Shown here: positions 1 to 9,100 of the stretch, one piece after another
Numbering within the stretch: the first letter of the stretch is position 1
Layout: every line of letters starts with the position of its first letter
Notes under the pieces: generated by a model
Seen by the model: the letters and a program-made list of their open reading frames with translations, nothing else
Database searches by the model: none
Told to the model about the DNA's origin: nothing
Assembly: GCA_903837025.1 (NCBI GenBank)
Contig: CAILTC010000177.1
Span: 1-9,443 of the forward strand
From: an uncultured Bacteroidota bacterium
GTDB taxonomy: Bacteria; Bacteroidota; Bacteroidia; Flavobacteriales; Flavobacteriaceae
Direction: 5' to 3'
Length of the DNA stretch: 9,443 nt
Position numbers and translations under genes: made by a program

Positions 1-164
1 AACATTCCCCACATCCAAGCAGGAAATTTTAAATCTTGTACCAAAACAACCATAAAAATTCCGAGTGCTGCGGGAAACATTTGGTTCGCTAACATACCTA
101 GTCCAAATGCGATTTTTTGACCCATTGGAACCTTTTCGTTTGGGTTAGAATTATTAATTTTCAT
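1..164 (-). CDS. MFS/GPH-type sugar:cation symporter, N-terminal fragment (cut by window edge)
   Basis: Only the first 54 codons are present; the gene runs off the left edge. It starts at an ATG (162-164) preceded by an A/T-rich leader, with no clear Shine-Dalgarno site, as is usual in Bacteroidota. After a short polar N-terminus, a stretch reading KIAFGLGMLANQMF (residues 17-30) leads into a hydrophobic segment (about 30-43) that fits the first transmembrane helix. The pattern K-I-A-F-G-L-G near the N-terminus resembles MelB-like glycoside/pentoside/hexuronide:cation symporters of the major facilitator superfamily. It begins 32 bp after the beta-glucan phosphorylase gene, so the two are probably cotranscribed. 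By context I infer that it carries beta-1,3-gluco-oligosaccharides or glucose across the inner membrane to the cytoplasmic phosphorylase. The substrate is an inference; the transporter class is fairly likely but rests on a short fragment. Confidence 0.72.
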   Translation of the reverse strand, partial: MKINNSNPNEKVPMGQKIAFGLGMLANQMFPAALGIFMVVLVQDLKFPAWMWGM

Positions 165-196
165 ATTTAAAGGGTTTTAATTTATATATTTATTAA

Positions 197-3100
197 TTAT
201 CTCAAGCTATCTACGGTAATCGAAATTTCTATTTGTACAATCTCTCCAGTGCGGTTAAATATTTTTTGACTTAGAATAGCATCTAATTCTAAAGATTTTG
301 CTGTATCAACATTTCCGTTTTTATAACTTACTTTTAATTCAATAGCAGGGGCAATTTTGTAGATTACAGGAACCTGACAATAGGTAAATGCCATACTGTT
401 TTTTTCTAAATGGATTGTATTTTGCGAACCATCTATTGCAACAAAAACCGCTTCTTGATTTTGAGTTATAAATTCATTTCTGTTCAAGAGTGTTGGTCTA
501 AATTGTAATTTTCCATTTACTAATAACACCCCTAATTCACTTATTCTTATTAGGATATCTTCTTTTACTTGGCCCGTCATTCCTGGTTGTTGCGCTCCTC
601 GATGTTGTGGAGTATGTGAATAAGGATCAGTAGGGAATGCTCCATAAATTGCGGGTGATTTATGAATTCCGATGCCGTTTCCTATTTCGTCATAATGAGC
701 GATTAAAGCATGAATGATTTCTGCATCTTCCTTATCATTTATTGCTTTAAAACATACTTCTTGAACTGCCAAGTGGAGTTTTGAAACCATATGCCAATAA
801 ATAGATCCCAAACCTTCATAGGCAAAAAATGTTCCTGACCTTCCAGTAAAAGCTTTGTGATTAAAGACTTCTTCAAAAAGTTGTAACAACTCCTCTTTCT
901 CTTTTTTTACTAATGCTTCAAAAGCAATTTTACTGCTTAATTTGTCTAATTCTCGTTTTAAATCATTGGCATTATGAAAATTACCATTAAAATGATAACC
1001 GCCTTTTATATCTTGATTGATAATTTGAAAATTAGAATCGTCAAGAAGTTTTTTGAGCAAAACTGACTGTAGAACTTTGTCTTTTGGCAAATTATTTTTT
1101 TCTAAAAATTTAGGAAGCTCTTTATTTGGATATAAAATATAGCTGTTTTGGTCTGGTCTGTATAAAGCACTAGCTCGCAAAGCATCTAAAATATATAGTG
1201 ATTCTTTTGCTGTGATAACGCCAGAACACAATACCGCCACTTGTCCTTCTAACATTTCTGAAAGTTGCGAAACAGCAATACCTTCTTTTTCGACAGACAT
1301 TAAATTATAAGCATGATACAATTTATCTTCCCTTTGATTAGCTTTGATAGAATGATCTATAAAATCTAAAGAAACTTGTGTAAATGTTTTTAGACCAGCC
1401 ATAGAATGGGTTCTTTTCTTGCCCCAGAATCCACTGCTATAAACTTGAATACGGTAATCAGAGGCTGCTTTCCCTAAACGATCTAATATGTTTTTACGAG
1501 TTTTATCATCAATTTTTCCTGAAAGAAAATGCTGATTTTCTACTAAACATTCTCTGATTTCATGATAAAATTCTACCATTTCATTAGAAATTTTGATAGT
1601 TTCTAAATCTGAATTGTTTAGCAGTTGTTGAAAAAACTTCAAAAATCGTCTTAAATAATAGAGCGTCACCATCGAAACTCCATTGCCAACTAAGGCATTG
1701 TTCGCATCGTTCCATTCTGGTCGTTGTGTATTCATCCAGATTCCGCCTTCAGGAATAAAATTGGACATTTTTGCCAAAACGGTTGCCAGTATTTTTTCGA
1801 TTAAATTGACATGGTAAATGCTATCATCATTACTTTTAAGCAAAGCACCATCGGCACCAATTTTGTTTTTTCTCTCATTTATTACAACTTCCCATTCATG
1901 ACTATATCCAATGGTGTCTTTCGGATTTTGTAGAATTTCATCATAGGATTTAATTGTATAAGGCACGGCAGCGTATACGAATAATTCTTTTTCGAAATAG
2001 TAGTTTAATTTTCCGGGAGTGTATTTTTCAATAAATTCGAGGAATTTTAATAAATAGATTATTTGATGATCTCCCCAATAGCCAATGTATGACCAAGTAT
2101 TATCGGGCTCTAAAGCTTCCCAGTCAAAACCATCTTTAGTTACACGATAAGGATTGTAACCGTCAAAAGTGGATGCGTTTAAAAATTTAAAAATCATTCC
2201 ATCAATAAATTGAGGATAAGAATAGACTAATGTTTCCCAGTTTTGAAAAATATCTCTCCAATTTCCTTGATAATCTAAAATTTTTGAACCGTCAATTTCA
2301 CTAACAGTATTTATTGAAAATTTGTTCCATGGTCGGCTTGGGTCGCCGTGTCTTCTGCTGAATTTAAGCGGCAAATATTCTGTTGCAAGACGTATTAAGT
2401 CGATGTCACTTTCTTTACTCAACAACTCTTGCAAGTCAGAAAAGGATAATATGTCCTTTAGATTCGAAGTAAATGATTTATTGTTTTGAGCCACTTCATT
2501 GTTTGCATGCAATAAATAAGAAGTGAAATCCTTTTTTTCTATTTGATAATTATTGTCAAAAATTCCGCCTCGCATTATATTGAAAAGTGCATTCGAAAAA
2601 TGACGCGTATCTTTCCTTTTATGTGCTGTAAACTGCAAACCATCAGCATTGCCATTAAGCGATATAAGGTTTTGTTTTCCTAACTCAATGTCTTTTTCTA
2701 GTTCACTTTCTAAATGCTTATCATTGATTATGGCCTCACAAAGCTCAATTACTTGAGATTGATTCTGGTTTACATTCGCAATTATTTTCCAGCTTTTCGA
2801 AGTGTTTTTCAACAAATTTATTTCAGTAGAAATAAAATAGGCTCCTTTTTCTCCTTTGATATCAAATTCAGATTGGAGTTTTTGTTTTTTTCTAAAGGCT
2901 GGAAGTTGTAAAGAAGATAGTAAATAAGTAGTTTTTTCAAGTCCTAAAGACCAAACAATATTTGCTTTAAGCGCTTCGCTAGGTTCTGCTTTATCAACTA
3001 TAATGGCACTTAGGGCATAAATACCTAAACCACTTTCTTGATGTAATTCATTTCTTTTGTAGCCATCAACAAGGTTGCTTGTACTATTTTGCAACTCACT

Positions 3101-3667
3101 GCTTACACCATTAGGCATAATGTTTTGAATTCCATCTAATAGAGTAATGATATAATCATTTTCAGAAAGGTTTATAATTTCTGATTTTTTAACAAAACCA
3201 AACTTATCACTTGAATTCCATTGGTATCTAAAAGTAAGTTGGAAATCATGATGTATTTCTTCGAAAATAATTTTATTCCCGTATAAATTTTTATATAAAT
3301 TTCGAGTTATCGTATACTTATCATTAAATCGCTCCGAAAAAGGTTCCCAAATATAAATTTGATTTTCCCATTGAATTTGGAAAATAGATTTGCTACCTGT
3401 AATATCAGCAAACTCAGTAATTTTATCATCGGTATAGTAGGGGAAAAGTGCAAATTCCGCATTTTTTCTTCCTGCCGAAAGTCCACCGTTACTCGAAATA
3501 AACATCCAATGATTAGAGTCACTAACAACACTCATAAAAAAAGGTCGCATGCTGTCGCTATTGGATATTTTATAGAATTGTTCTCCTTCTATTGTTATTA
3601 AATCCATTGAAACGGTTTTATCTTTAATGTCTTCATTATCAATAAATGAGGTTGGACTTTTACTCAT
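197..3667 (-). CDS. GH149-like beta-1,3-glucan phosphorylase (cytoplasmic)
   Basis: Likely catalyses reversible phosphorolysis of beta-1,3-gluco-oligosaccharides to alpha-glucose-1-phosphate plus a shortened chain. Numbering is from the ATG at 3667 (1156 aa). The N-terminal beta-rich region has a GGLSAGR motif (61-67) followed by a FALFPYYTDDK-like stretch, typical of the GH94/GH149/GH161 phosphorylases. The (alpha/alpha)6 part carries RRHGDPSRPW (438-447), GYWGDHQ (529-535) and RPEWNDANN (649-657), whose Asp654 matches the general acid in the WND motif of GH94. Probable phosphate-site motifs are GSIYWHM (954-960, His959) and QQPGMTGQ (1026-1033). At about 1150 aa it is much longer than GH94 enzymes (about 800) and fits GH149. 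It has no signal peptide, so it is cytosolic. The frame stays open upstream to a TTG at 3721, but the ATG is preferred: it has a typical A/T-rich leader, and family-like sequence begins just after it. GH161 or a divergent GH94 are the alternatives. Its neighbours, a GH16 laminarinase and a sugar symporter, support a beta-1,3-glucan substrate. Confidence 0.85.
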   Translation of the reverse strand: MSKSPTSFIDNEDIKDKTVSMDLITIEGEQFYKISNSDSMRPFFMSVVSDSNHWMFISSNGGLSAGRKNAEFALFPYYTDDKITEFADITGSKSIFQIQWENQIYIWEPFSERFNDKYTITRNLYKNLYGNKIIFEEIHHDFQLTFRYQWNSSDKFGFVKKSEIINLSENDYIITLLDGIQNIMPNGVSSELQNSTSNLVDGYKRNELHQESGLGIYALSAIIVDKAEPSEALKANIVWSLGLEKTTYLLSSLQLPAFRKKQKLQSEFDIKGEKGAYFISTEINLLKNTSKSWKIIANVNQNQSQVIELCEAIINDKHLESELEKDIELGKQNLISLNGNADGLQFTAHKRKDTRHFSNALFNIMRGGIFDNNYQIEKKDFTSYLLHANNEVAQNNKSFTSNLKDILSFSDLQELLSKESDIDLIRLATEYLPLKFSRRHGDPSRPWNKFSINTVSEIDGSKILDYQGNWRDIFQNWETLVYSYPQFIDGMIFKFLNASTFDGYNPYRVTKDGFDWEALEPDNTWSYIGYWGDHQIIYLLKFLEFIEKYTPGKLNYYFEKELFVYAAVPYTIKSYDEILQNPKDTIGYSHEWEVVINERKNKIGADGALLKSNDDSIYHVNLIEKILATVLAKMSNFIPEGGIWMNTQRPEWNDANNALVGNGVSMVTLYYLRRFLKFFQQLLNNSDLETIKISNEMVEFYHEIRECLVENQHFLSGKIDDKTRKNILDRLGKAASDYRIQVYSSGFWGKKRTHSMAGLKTFTQVSLDFIDHSIKANQREDKLYHAYNLMSVEKEGIAVSQLSEMLEGQVAVLCSGVITAKESLYILDALRASALYRPDQNSYILYPNKELPKFLEKNNLPKDKVLQSVLLKKLLDDSNFQIINQDIKGGYHFNGNFHNANDLKRELDKLSSKIAFEALVKKEKEELLQLFEEVFNHKAFTGRSGTFFAYEGLGSIYWHMVSKLHLAVQEVCFKAINDKEDAEIIHALIAHYDEIGNGIGIHKSPAIYGAFPTDPYSHTPQHRGAQQPGMTGQVKEDILIRISELGVLLVNGKLQFRPTLLNRNEFITQNQEAVFVAIDGSQNTIHLEKNSMAFTYCQVPVIYKIAPAIELKVSYKNGNVDTAKSLELDAILSQKIFNRTGEIVQIEISITVDSLR

Positions 3668-3727
3668 TGTTATTATTTTAAAATTGGTGTAAATTGTTTT
3701 ATTATAGGCAGTTTTTTTCAAGCCAAC

Positions 3728-3771
3728 ATCTACATTAGAAACTCTATTGTTATATAAAGTCTAATGTAGAT
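3728..3771. repeat. Perfect 12-bp inverted repeat with 20-nt loop between the GH16 and phosphorylase genes
   Basis: Positions 3728-3739 (atctacattaga) are the exact reverse complement of 3760-3771, with a 20-nt A/T-rich loop between them. It sits in the 151-bp gap (3668-3818) between the stop of the GH16 gene and the ATG of the phosphorylase. Read on the minus strand, in the direction of the operon, the stem is not followed by a U-run, so it is not a classic intrinsic terminator for these genes. Read on the plus strand it is followed by a T-rich tract (3771-3786), but no gene points that way here. It could be an mRNA-stabilising or processing hairpin that sets different levels of the two products, or a binding site for a dimeric regulator. 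The repeat is certain; its role is not known. Confidence 0.6.
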
Positions 3772-3818
3772 TTTGGATTTATTTTTTAGCCGGTATTAAA
3801 TAGGAACTAAAATTTGAA

Positions 3819-4652
3819 TTATTTATATACTCTCACGTAGTCAATAGTCATAGTTTGTGGGAAAGGCGTTAGCGTATTCGGGGAGCCTACAAAATCTCCA
3901 CCTACTGCTACATTCAAGATCAAAAAGAAAGGTTGGTCATAAACCCATTGTCCTTTGGTTTCAACTTCCGATTTATTAATTCTTTTGAATAAATAGTCAT
4001 CAACAAAAAAATCGATCTTGTTTTCATCCCATTCTACAGCAAAAAGATGAAATTGATTATCATATCGACTATTAATTAACGTATTGGTACCTGAGATGCC
4101 ATTAGTACCCGAATAGCCTGGACCGTGAATTGTGCTTTGTATGATATTGGGTGTCTGTCCCCTTAATTCCATGATGTCAATTTCGCCGCATAAAGGCCAG
4201 GTAGCAGTATCTACATTATTACCTAACATCCAAAAGGCGGGCCATAATCCTTGTCCAAAAGGGGTTTTAAGTCGAGCTTCAAATCGACCGTATTTTTGTT
4301 CTAATATTCCTTTTGTTTTGATTCTTGCCGAAGTGTAAGTAGCATTTTGATAACTTTCTTTGATGGCTGTAATTACTAAATTCCCATTACCGTCCATTGA
4401 AATATTTTGAGGACGGTTTGTATAATATTCTAATTCGTTATTTCCCCAGCCGTTTGAGCCCGTTCCTATATCATAACTCCATTTAGTTGCATCGGGCAAA
4501 TCACCGGAGGCTCCATTAAATTCGTCGCTCCATGTCATTTGCCAATTATGGTTTGCTAGCTTTTGAGAAGTATCAGTATTGCAGCTAACAGCTACAAATA
4601 GCATCATGATTGCAGTGTACTTGCCTATATGTTTTATTCTTAAATTATTCAT
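3819..4652 (-). CDS. GH16 endo-beta-1,3-glucanase (laminarinase-type) lipoprotein
   Basis: Predicted to cut internal bonds of beta-1,3-glucan (laminarin type) with retention of configuration. The N-terminus has a positive stretch, a hydrophobic core (about 12-22) and a lipobox ending AVSC, so Cys24 should be lipidated and the mature enzyme anchored in the outer membrane, probably facing outward. The catalytic motif GEIDIMELRG (156-165) gives Glu157 as nucleophile, Asp159 as helper and Glu162 as acid/base, in the E-x-D-x-x-E form with the extra residue typical of laminarinase-like GH16. Other family marks are WSDEFNG (41-47), NGWGNNELEYYT (67-78), GRFEAR (122-127), GLWPAFWMLG (135-144) and the closing MTIDYVRVYK. 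It is a single catalytic domain of normal length with no added CBM or T9SS tail. The ATG has an AATAAAGAAAT leader. It follows the glycan-binding lipoprotein gene after 97 bp. Fine specificity (laminarin against mixed-linkage glucan) is inferred from motif and context. Confidence 0.93.
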   Translation of the reverse strand: MNNLRIKHIGKYTAIMMLFVAVSCNTDTSQKLANHNWQMTWSDEFNGASGDLPDATKWSYDIGTGSNGWGNNELEYYTNRPQNISMDGNGNLVITAIKESYQNATYTSARIKTKGILEQKYGRFEARLKTPFGQGLWPAFWMLGNNVDTATWPLCGEIDIMELRGQTPNIIQSTIHGPGYSGTNGISGTNTLINSRYDNQFHLFAVEWDENKIDFFVDDYLFKRINKSEVETKGQWVYDQPFFLILNVAVGGDFVGSPNTLTPFPQTMTIDYVRVYK

Positions 4653-4749
4653 ATTTCTTTATTAAATTGTTATAAATGAAAAACACCTGAATTCTTTAGA
4701 TAAATAGATGTCGTCTAAATAAATATTGTCAACACTATATTATAAAGTT

Positions 4750-6156
4750 CTAATTATGGTAGAGGAATACATTGTCCGTATAAATATTAGAGATAGTAGT
4801 GCCTGAAAAAATAATCTGGGCAAGATGCGCTCTACTTGTTAAGCCAGTTAAACTAGAAAATGGAATGTCAAAACTAATCCAACTTTTAGAAACTAATTTA
4901 GGACTCGTATAAGTTAGCGTATGACTTGTATCATTACCTCCACCATAAACCCCGTCTGCACCAAAATCAACTACTTGAATTGAAAAATTTGATCCAGGAA
5001 CTAAAGTATTTGGGATATAAAGATCGACATGTAAAAACGTCATTGCAGTTGCATTAATAGTTGGTTTACTAAACTGAATACCCACAAAATTAAAATTGGT
5101 ATAATTCAATACAGTATCTCCGTTTACATTAAAATCGGCAGATTGTGTGGTTTGATAAGGCGCCCAATACCCATTATAATATTCTACGGGAACATTTGTA
5201 TAAGCATTGCTATACAGCGAAATAACATTTGCTGCTAGTTTAGTTGGGGTAGGAGCAGCAGTAAAAGCACCTAATGATTGTATGGTAAGGGAACCTTTTG
5301 CAGCGACTCCAGCTAATGAAGCGGTGATAATTGCAGAACCAGCCCCAACAGTAGTCACAACACCTAGTTCGTTAACTGTTGCTACAGCTGGATTAGAGGA
5401 TGAAAAAGTGAAATAATTTGGAGATGTAGTTACGGCTTGATTGTATCCGTTAGGCATATTAAATGTTGATGATAAGCCTGCAACTGTCACCGAAACCCCA
5501 TTGAATGAAGTCACTGTTGTATTTAAACCATTATTTATAGTGGCTTGTTGTTGTACAATGGTTCCTAAATTTTCAAACTTTACTTCGTCTACCCAAAACG
5601 AATATCCATTTCCGTTTGCGTCAGGACCAGCAGAGATGTAAAACATTCCTTTTTCTATTTTTAACTTTGAGGCATCAGGAATTGGTACTATATATTTTTT
5701 CCAAACGGTACTCAATTGTAAATTACTTAAAGAAGCAGGGTATTTATTTTCGCCTAAATCGATACCAAAGCCTACAACACCTATTGCTTCTGCTTGTGAA
5801 GCTTTAGCCCAAAAAGTTAATGCATTATAGCTTGAAAGATCTCGTCCTACGGCTGTAAAGTATGCTCCACCAGCATAAGAACCTGAAGCATCATTTACAT
5901 TAGGTACATCATAACGCATTGAAGCACTTGTGTTATTGTAGGTGACCGACTTGTCAACTTGAAAAGCTGTTACCACAGTGCTACTAAAAGCTGCATAAAT
6001 TAAACCCGAACTAAATCCGTCAATAAATACTTCGGGATTTGTTGAGTAGCTTGCAGGTTTTAAGTCGTTTATATTATTTTCGCAGCCTAAAAAAGACATC
6101 ACAATGATCCATAAGGAAAGCTGTTTTGCGAAGTGTATGTTAAAATTTCTTTTCAT
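4750..6156 (-). CDS. Multidomain surface glycan-binding lipoprotein (CBM-like / BIG2 / C-terminal sandwich)
   Basis: The signal ends in the lipobox SFLGC, so Cys25 should be lipidated and the protein held in the outer membrane. Three parts follow. Residues about 42-197 look like a jelly-roll carbohydrate-binding sandwich, with ALTFWAKAS in the middle and the closing strand YSFWVDEVKFE (185-195). Residues about 205-293 form a BIG2/Ig-like module, seen in SSNPAVATVNELGVVTTVGA (253-272) and the closing GSLTI. Residues about 300-468 form a second sandwich rich in aromatic residues (YYNGYWAPY at 326-334) with VVDFGADGVYGGGNDT (395-410), a pattern I associate with accessory domains of Bacteroidota beta-glucanase loci. 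No catalytic Glu/Asp motif is recognisable. It starts 10 bp after the glycosidase/barrel gene, so the two are translationally close and may work as a pair. I infer a role in holding beta-glucan at the cell surface for the GH16 enzyme. Function is from architecture and context; ligand binding is not shown by sequence. Confidence 0.75.
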   Translation of the reverse strand: MKRNFNIHFAKQLSLWIIVMSFLGCENNINDLKPASYSTNPEVFIDGFSSGLIYAAFSSTVVTAFQVDKSVTYNNTSASMRYDVPNVNDASGSYAGGAYFTAVGRDLSSYNALTFWAKASQAEAIGVVGFGIDLGENKYPASLSNLQLSTVWKKYIVPIPDASKLKIEKGMFYISAGPDANGNGYSFWVDEVKFENLGTIVQQQATINNGLNTTVTSFNGVSVTVAGLSSTFNMPNGYNQAVTTSPNYFTFSSSNPAVATVNELGVVTTVGAGSAIITASLAGVAAKGSLTIQSLGAFTAAPTPTKLAANVISLYSNAYTNVPVEYYNGYWAPYQTTQSADFNVNGDTVLNYTNFNFVGIQFSKPTINATAMTFLHVDLYIPNTLVPGSNFSIQVVDFGADGVYGGGNDTSHTLTYTSPKLVSKSWISFDIPFSSLTGLTSRAHLAQIIFSGTTISNIYTDNVFLYHN

Positions 6157-6166
6157 AATTATTTTT

Positions 6167-9100
6167 TTAATTACCGATATTTATATTTATGTAGGTTCTA
6201 ATTTCCCATTCCTGTCCGTTAGAAAAACCGATTGCATCAGGATTTGGAATCAAATTCCCAATTACGTCTAAAACTTGAGTAGGGTTATATCTTGGTGAAT
6301 ATTTATCAAGAGAACGCCATGTTCCACGAATACCTATACGGGTATTTGGAAGAATAAACCAATCAGGTTTGCCAATTTCAGTTGAAATATCTGCCATTAA
6401 TTGTAAAGGATAGGTTAGATTAAAATCACGGTGATAATCATAAGGTCCCCAATCATTTACTTTTACAGAAGAGGTTAGTTTAACTTTTTTATAAATCAAA
6501 CGTAAATCCATTCCGTATCGATTAATAGTTCTTGCATCGCTACCATTACCTTGAGCTTCGCCACCATATATATTTGTGATAAAACCAAAATCTGGATTTA
6601 GTTTAGAAACAATACGGGCTTTTGATTCCCATAAATCTCTAGCAGGAGCAGCACCTGGAAAGGCGAAAGTATTTCTACCATCTGCTAAAATACCAATTGC
6701 AGCATCTTGTGTAGTTGGCAAATGACGATAAACAAAACCGGCGCTTATTGCAAATTTTGCATCTTCGGTACGATCGTTATCCCATTCGTACATCCAAGTT
6801 CCTGGAGTAGGATCATAGGTTAATAATAATTCACCTGCCACTTGTTCTCTATTGGCTCTCACTACAAATGGGTCATCAAGAATATTTCTTGGTCTTCCTG
6901 GCGCAGGAGAATCTGTTGTCATAGGCCCTTCTATCGGTTTTTGCCACAAGAAATTAGGTGCAAATTGAAAACTACCTACGTTATAAGCAAATCCGCTTAA
7001 GAAATTGTATTGATTTCCGCTACCGCTATCTTTTAATGTCCAACCCGTAAACGTTTGTGTATTATCAGCACCACCGTTTGCAACTAAACCCATAGCAGCA
7101 GACTGTGCATACCATTTAAATTTTCCGCCAGTGTACGTGATTTTTGCTTTTCCACCCCAATTATCTTTGGATCCAATTTGGTTTTGGTATACTTGATAAT
7201 TTCCTGGAGTTCCTCTTTCGACTTGGTAATTTCTACCATTTAAAGGTTGTCCAGCCCAAATTCCTCCAATATCAAATCCAAAATCGCCAATTTTTCTATT
7301 GATGTCAAAGGTGAATCTGCGTGTTTTTGGTTGAGGTATTGCAAAAGAACTTACCGTTGTTCCTTGTTTATCTATATCATCATGAAAAATTCCGGTAAGA
7401 TTAAATCCGTTTATTTTTTTAGAATATTTAACTAATAAAGCTGGGTTAGCTCCCCACCATAATTGAGGTCCAAAAGCTAATTTTAAACCGCTTAGCCCTT
7501 TTTTTCCTTCTGCTTCAAAACCAGCAGGAGCAGCACCATTATAAATATCTATATTAGGGCCATAATTAGCTTCAGGATATAATCCGAAGAAATCACCCTC
7601 GTATCCCCAATGATAATGACCTGTACGGTAAAACCCATTTAAGTTAAAATATTTTTCATTCCATGTATAACTGGCTCTATACACCTGTACTCGGTTGATA
7701 GATTGTAAACTTTGGTTACCATTATCACTTTTGACAACAACAGGGCGACCACGGTTTTCATAGAAAATTTCATCAATTGGATTTTGGGCAACATTTCCTA
7801 AAATATTGAATTCTATATTTGCTTTTACCTTAGAACTTGGGTTAGCTTCAACGCCAATATAATAAGATTCCATCTGGTCAAAACCTAGTTTATTTGGGTA
7901 TTGACCACTATTTGCTACAGCTGTTTTAGGTGTTGTTATTAAGCTTCCGCCAGTATTGAAAGTGGTAAAATCGGCTTGTAATCTACTAAATCTAATTTTC
8001 TCTCCCTTTTTGCTTTCTAGCGCTGCTTTATCTGCTCTCGCTCTTAAGGTTGCGTCTAATATTTGAATATCATCAAATAATTTATTAATAGTATTCAAAG
8101 AACTTCCGCTAGCATAAGGATTAATTTGATGCACTTGTTTTAAAACATAATAGGCCGAACGAGGATATAATTCATAGAGTCCTTTTTCATTCGAAGGTCC
8201 TTTGGCACATATACCAAACCATTCTTCGTTCATATTGTTTTCACCTTTTACAAAATCTCTTGAATAGCCACCATTTGCCCATGAGGCATTGGTGTCATGA
8301 ATATCTAAATTAATGGTTTGACCGTATTTCCACCATCCATCGCTGAATTGAAATGTAAATCCTCCAATTGCATTTTGTGCTTTTCCTAATCCTGCAGTAT
8401 TTTCATAGATTTCTTTCCAATCATTTAATAAGTAGTAGGATTGCGACTTTTGATCTTCTTCATTACTAATCGAATTAAAGGCATCTGCACCAAATTCTGT
8501 AAATAAAACAGGTTTTCCGTATTCTTTTTTCACACGTTCAAAAAGATCACCAAACGAAGCACCTCTATATACATTCGACCCAAAAATATCAATATCTGGA
8601 CACTCTTTGGCGATGATATTTAGAAATAATAAATCACCATTACAAATAGCAATTGGATGAGAACCATCTATTTTTTTCATAGAAACAGCCGCCTCATTAA
8701 ATAACTGATACATTGGATAAGCCCGTTTTGTAGATTTTCTGTCTTCAACAGGTACATTTTCTGTTTCAGCGCCATCCCAAAATAATCCGTAGTCATTTTC
8801 ATTACCTAATAAAAATAAGAGTAAGCCTTTGGTATCTTTATATTCCTGGGCAATTTGTGTTACTTCTTTAAGAAGTAAATCATGAACTCGAGGATCAGAA
8901 TACTCAGTATTGGGTAACCAAGTACCATTTATTGTCAATCCGTATCGACCAAAAGTGTGGTTTAACATGGTGTAAATACCATAATTAGCATAGATATATT
9001 CAATCCATTTTTTAGGTATTCCGGAGTAAACTCGTATCGTGTTTACCCCCATGTTTTTTAGCAAAGGCATCTCATTGTCTAAAGCTTCTTTTACGATAGC

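Noticed and set aside
2714..3601. Open frames on both strands inside the phosphorylase gene (2714-2911 +, 3307-3531 -, 3359-3601 +)
   Set aside because: All lie inside a strongly supported long gene, have no family-like sequence and low-complexity composition; they are shadows of the real frame.
3701..3706. TATAAT on the minus strand upstream of the phosphorylase ATG
   Set aside because: No well-spaced upstream element; Bacteroidota promoters follow a different consensus (TAnnTTTG), and the hexamer is common in AT-rich gaps.
3728..3786. Reading the inverted repeat plus following T-rich tract as a plus-strand intrinsic terminator
   Set aside because: No plus-strand gene precedes it; the arms are A/T-rich with a long loop, which makes a weak terminator stem.
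4695..4719. Short inverted repeat tttaga/tctaaa in the gap before the GH16 gene
   Set aside because: Only 6 bp per arm in very AT-rich DNA, with no U-run; expected by chance.
4132..5807. Plus-strand open frames over the GH16 and glycan-binding lipoprotein genes (4132-4338, 5207-5416, 5441-5641, 5616-5807)
   Set aside because: They are antisense to genes with clear signal sequences and domains, are under 70 codons, and show no recognisable protein features.
7247..7435. Plus-strand 62-codon open frame inside the glycosidase/barrel gene
   Set aside because: Antisense to continuous strand-patterned coding sequence, with no recognisable motif.
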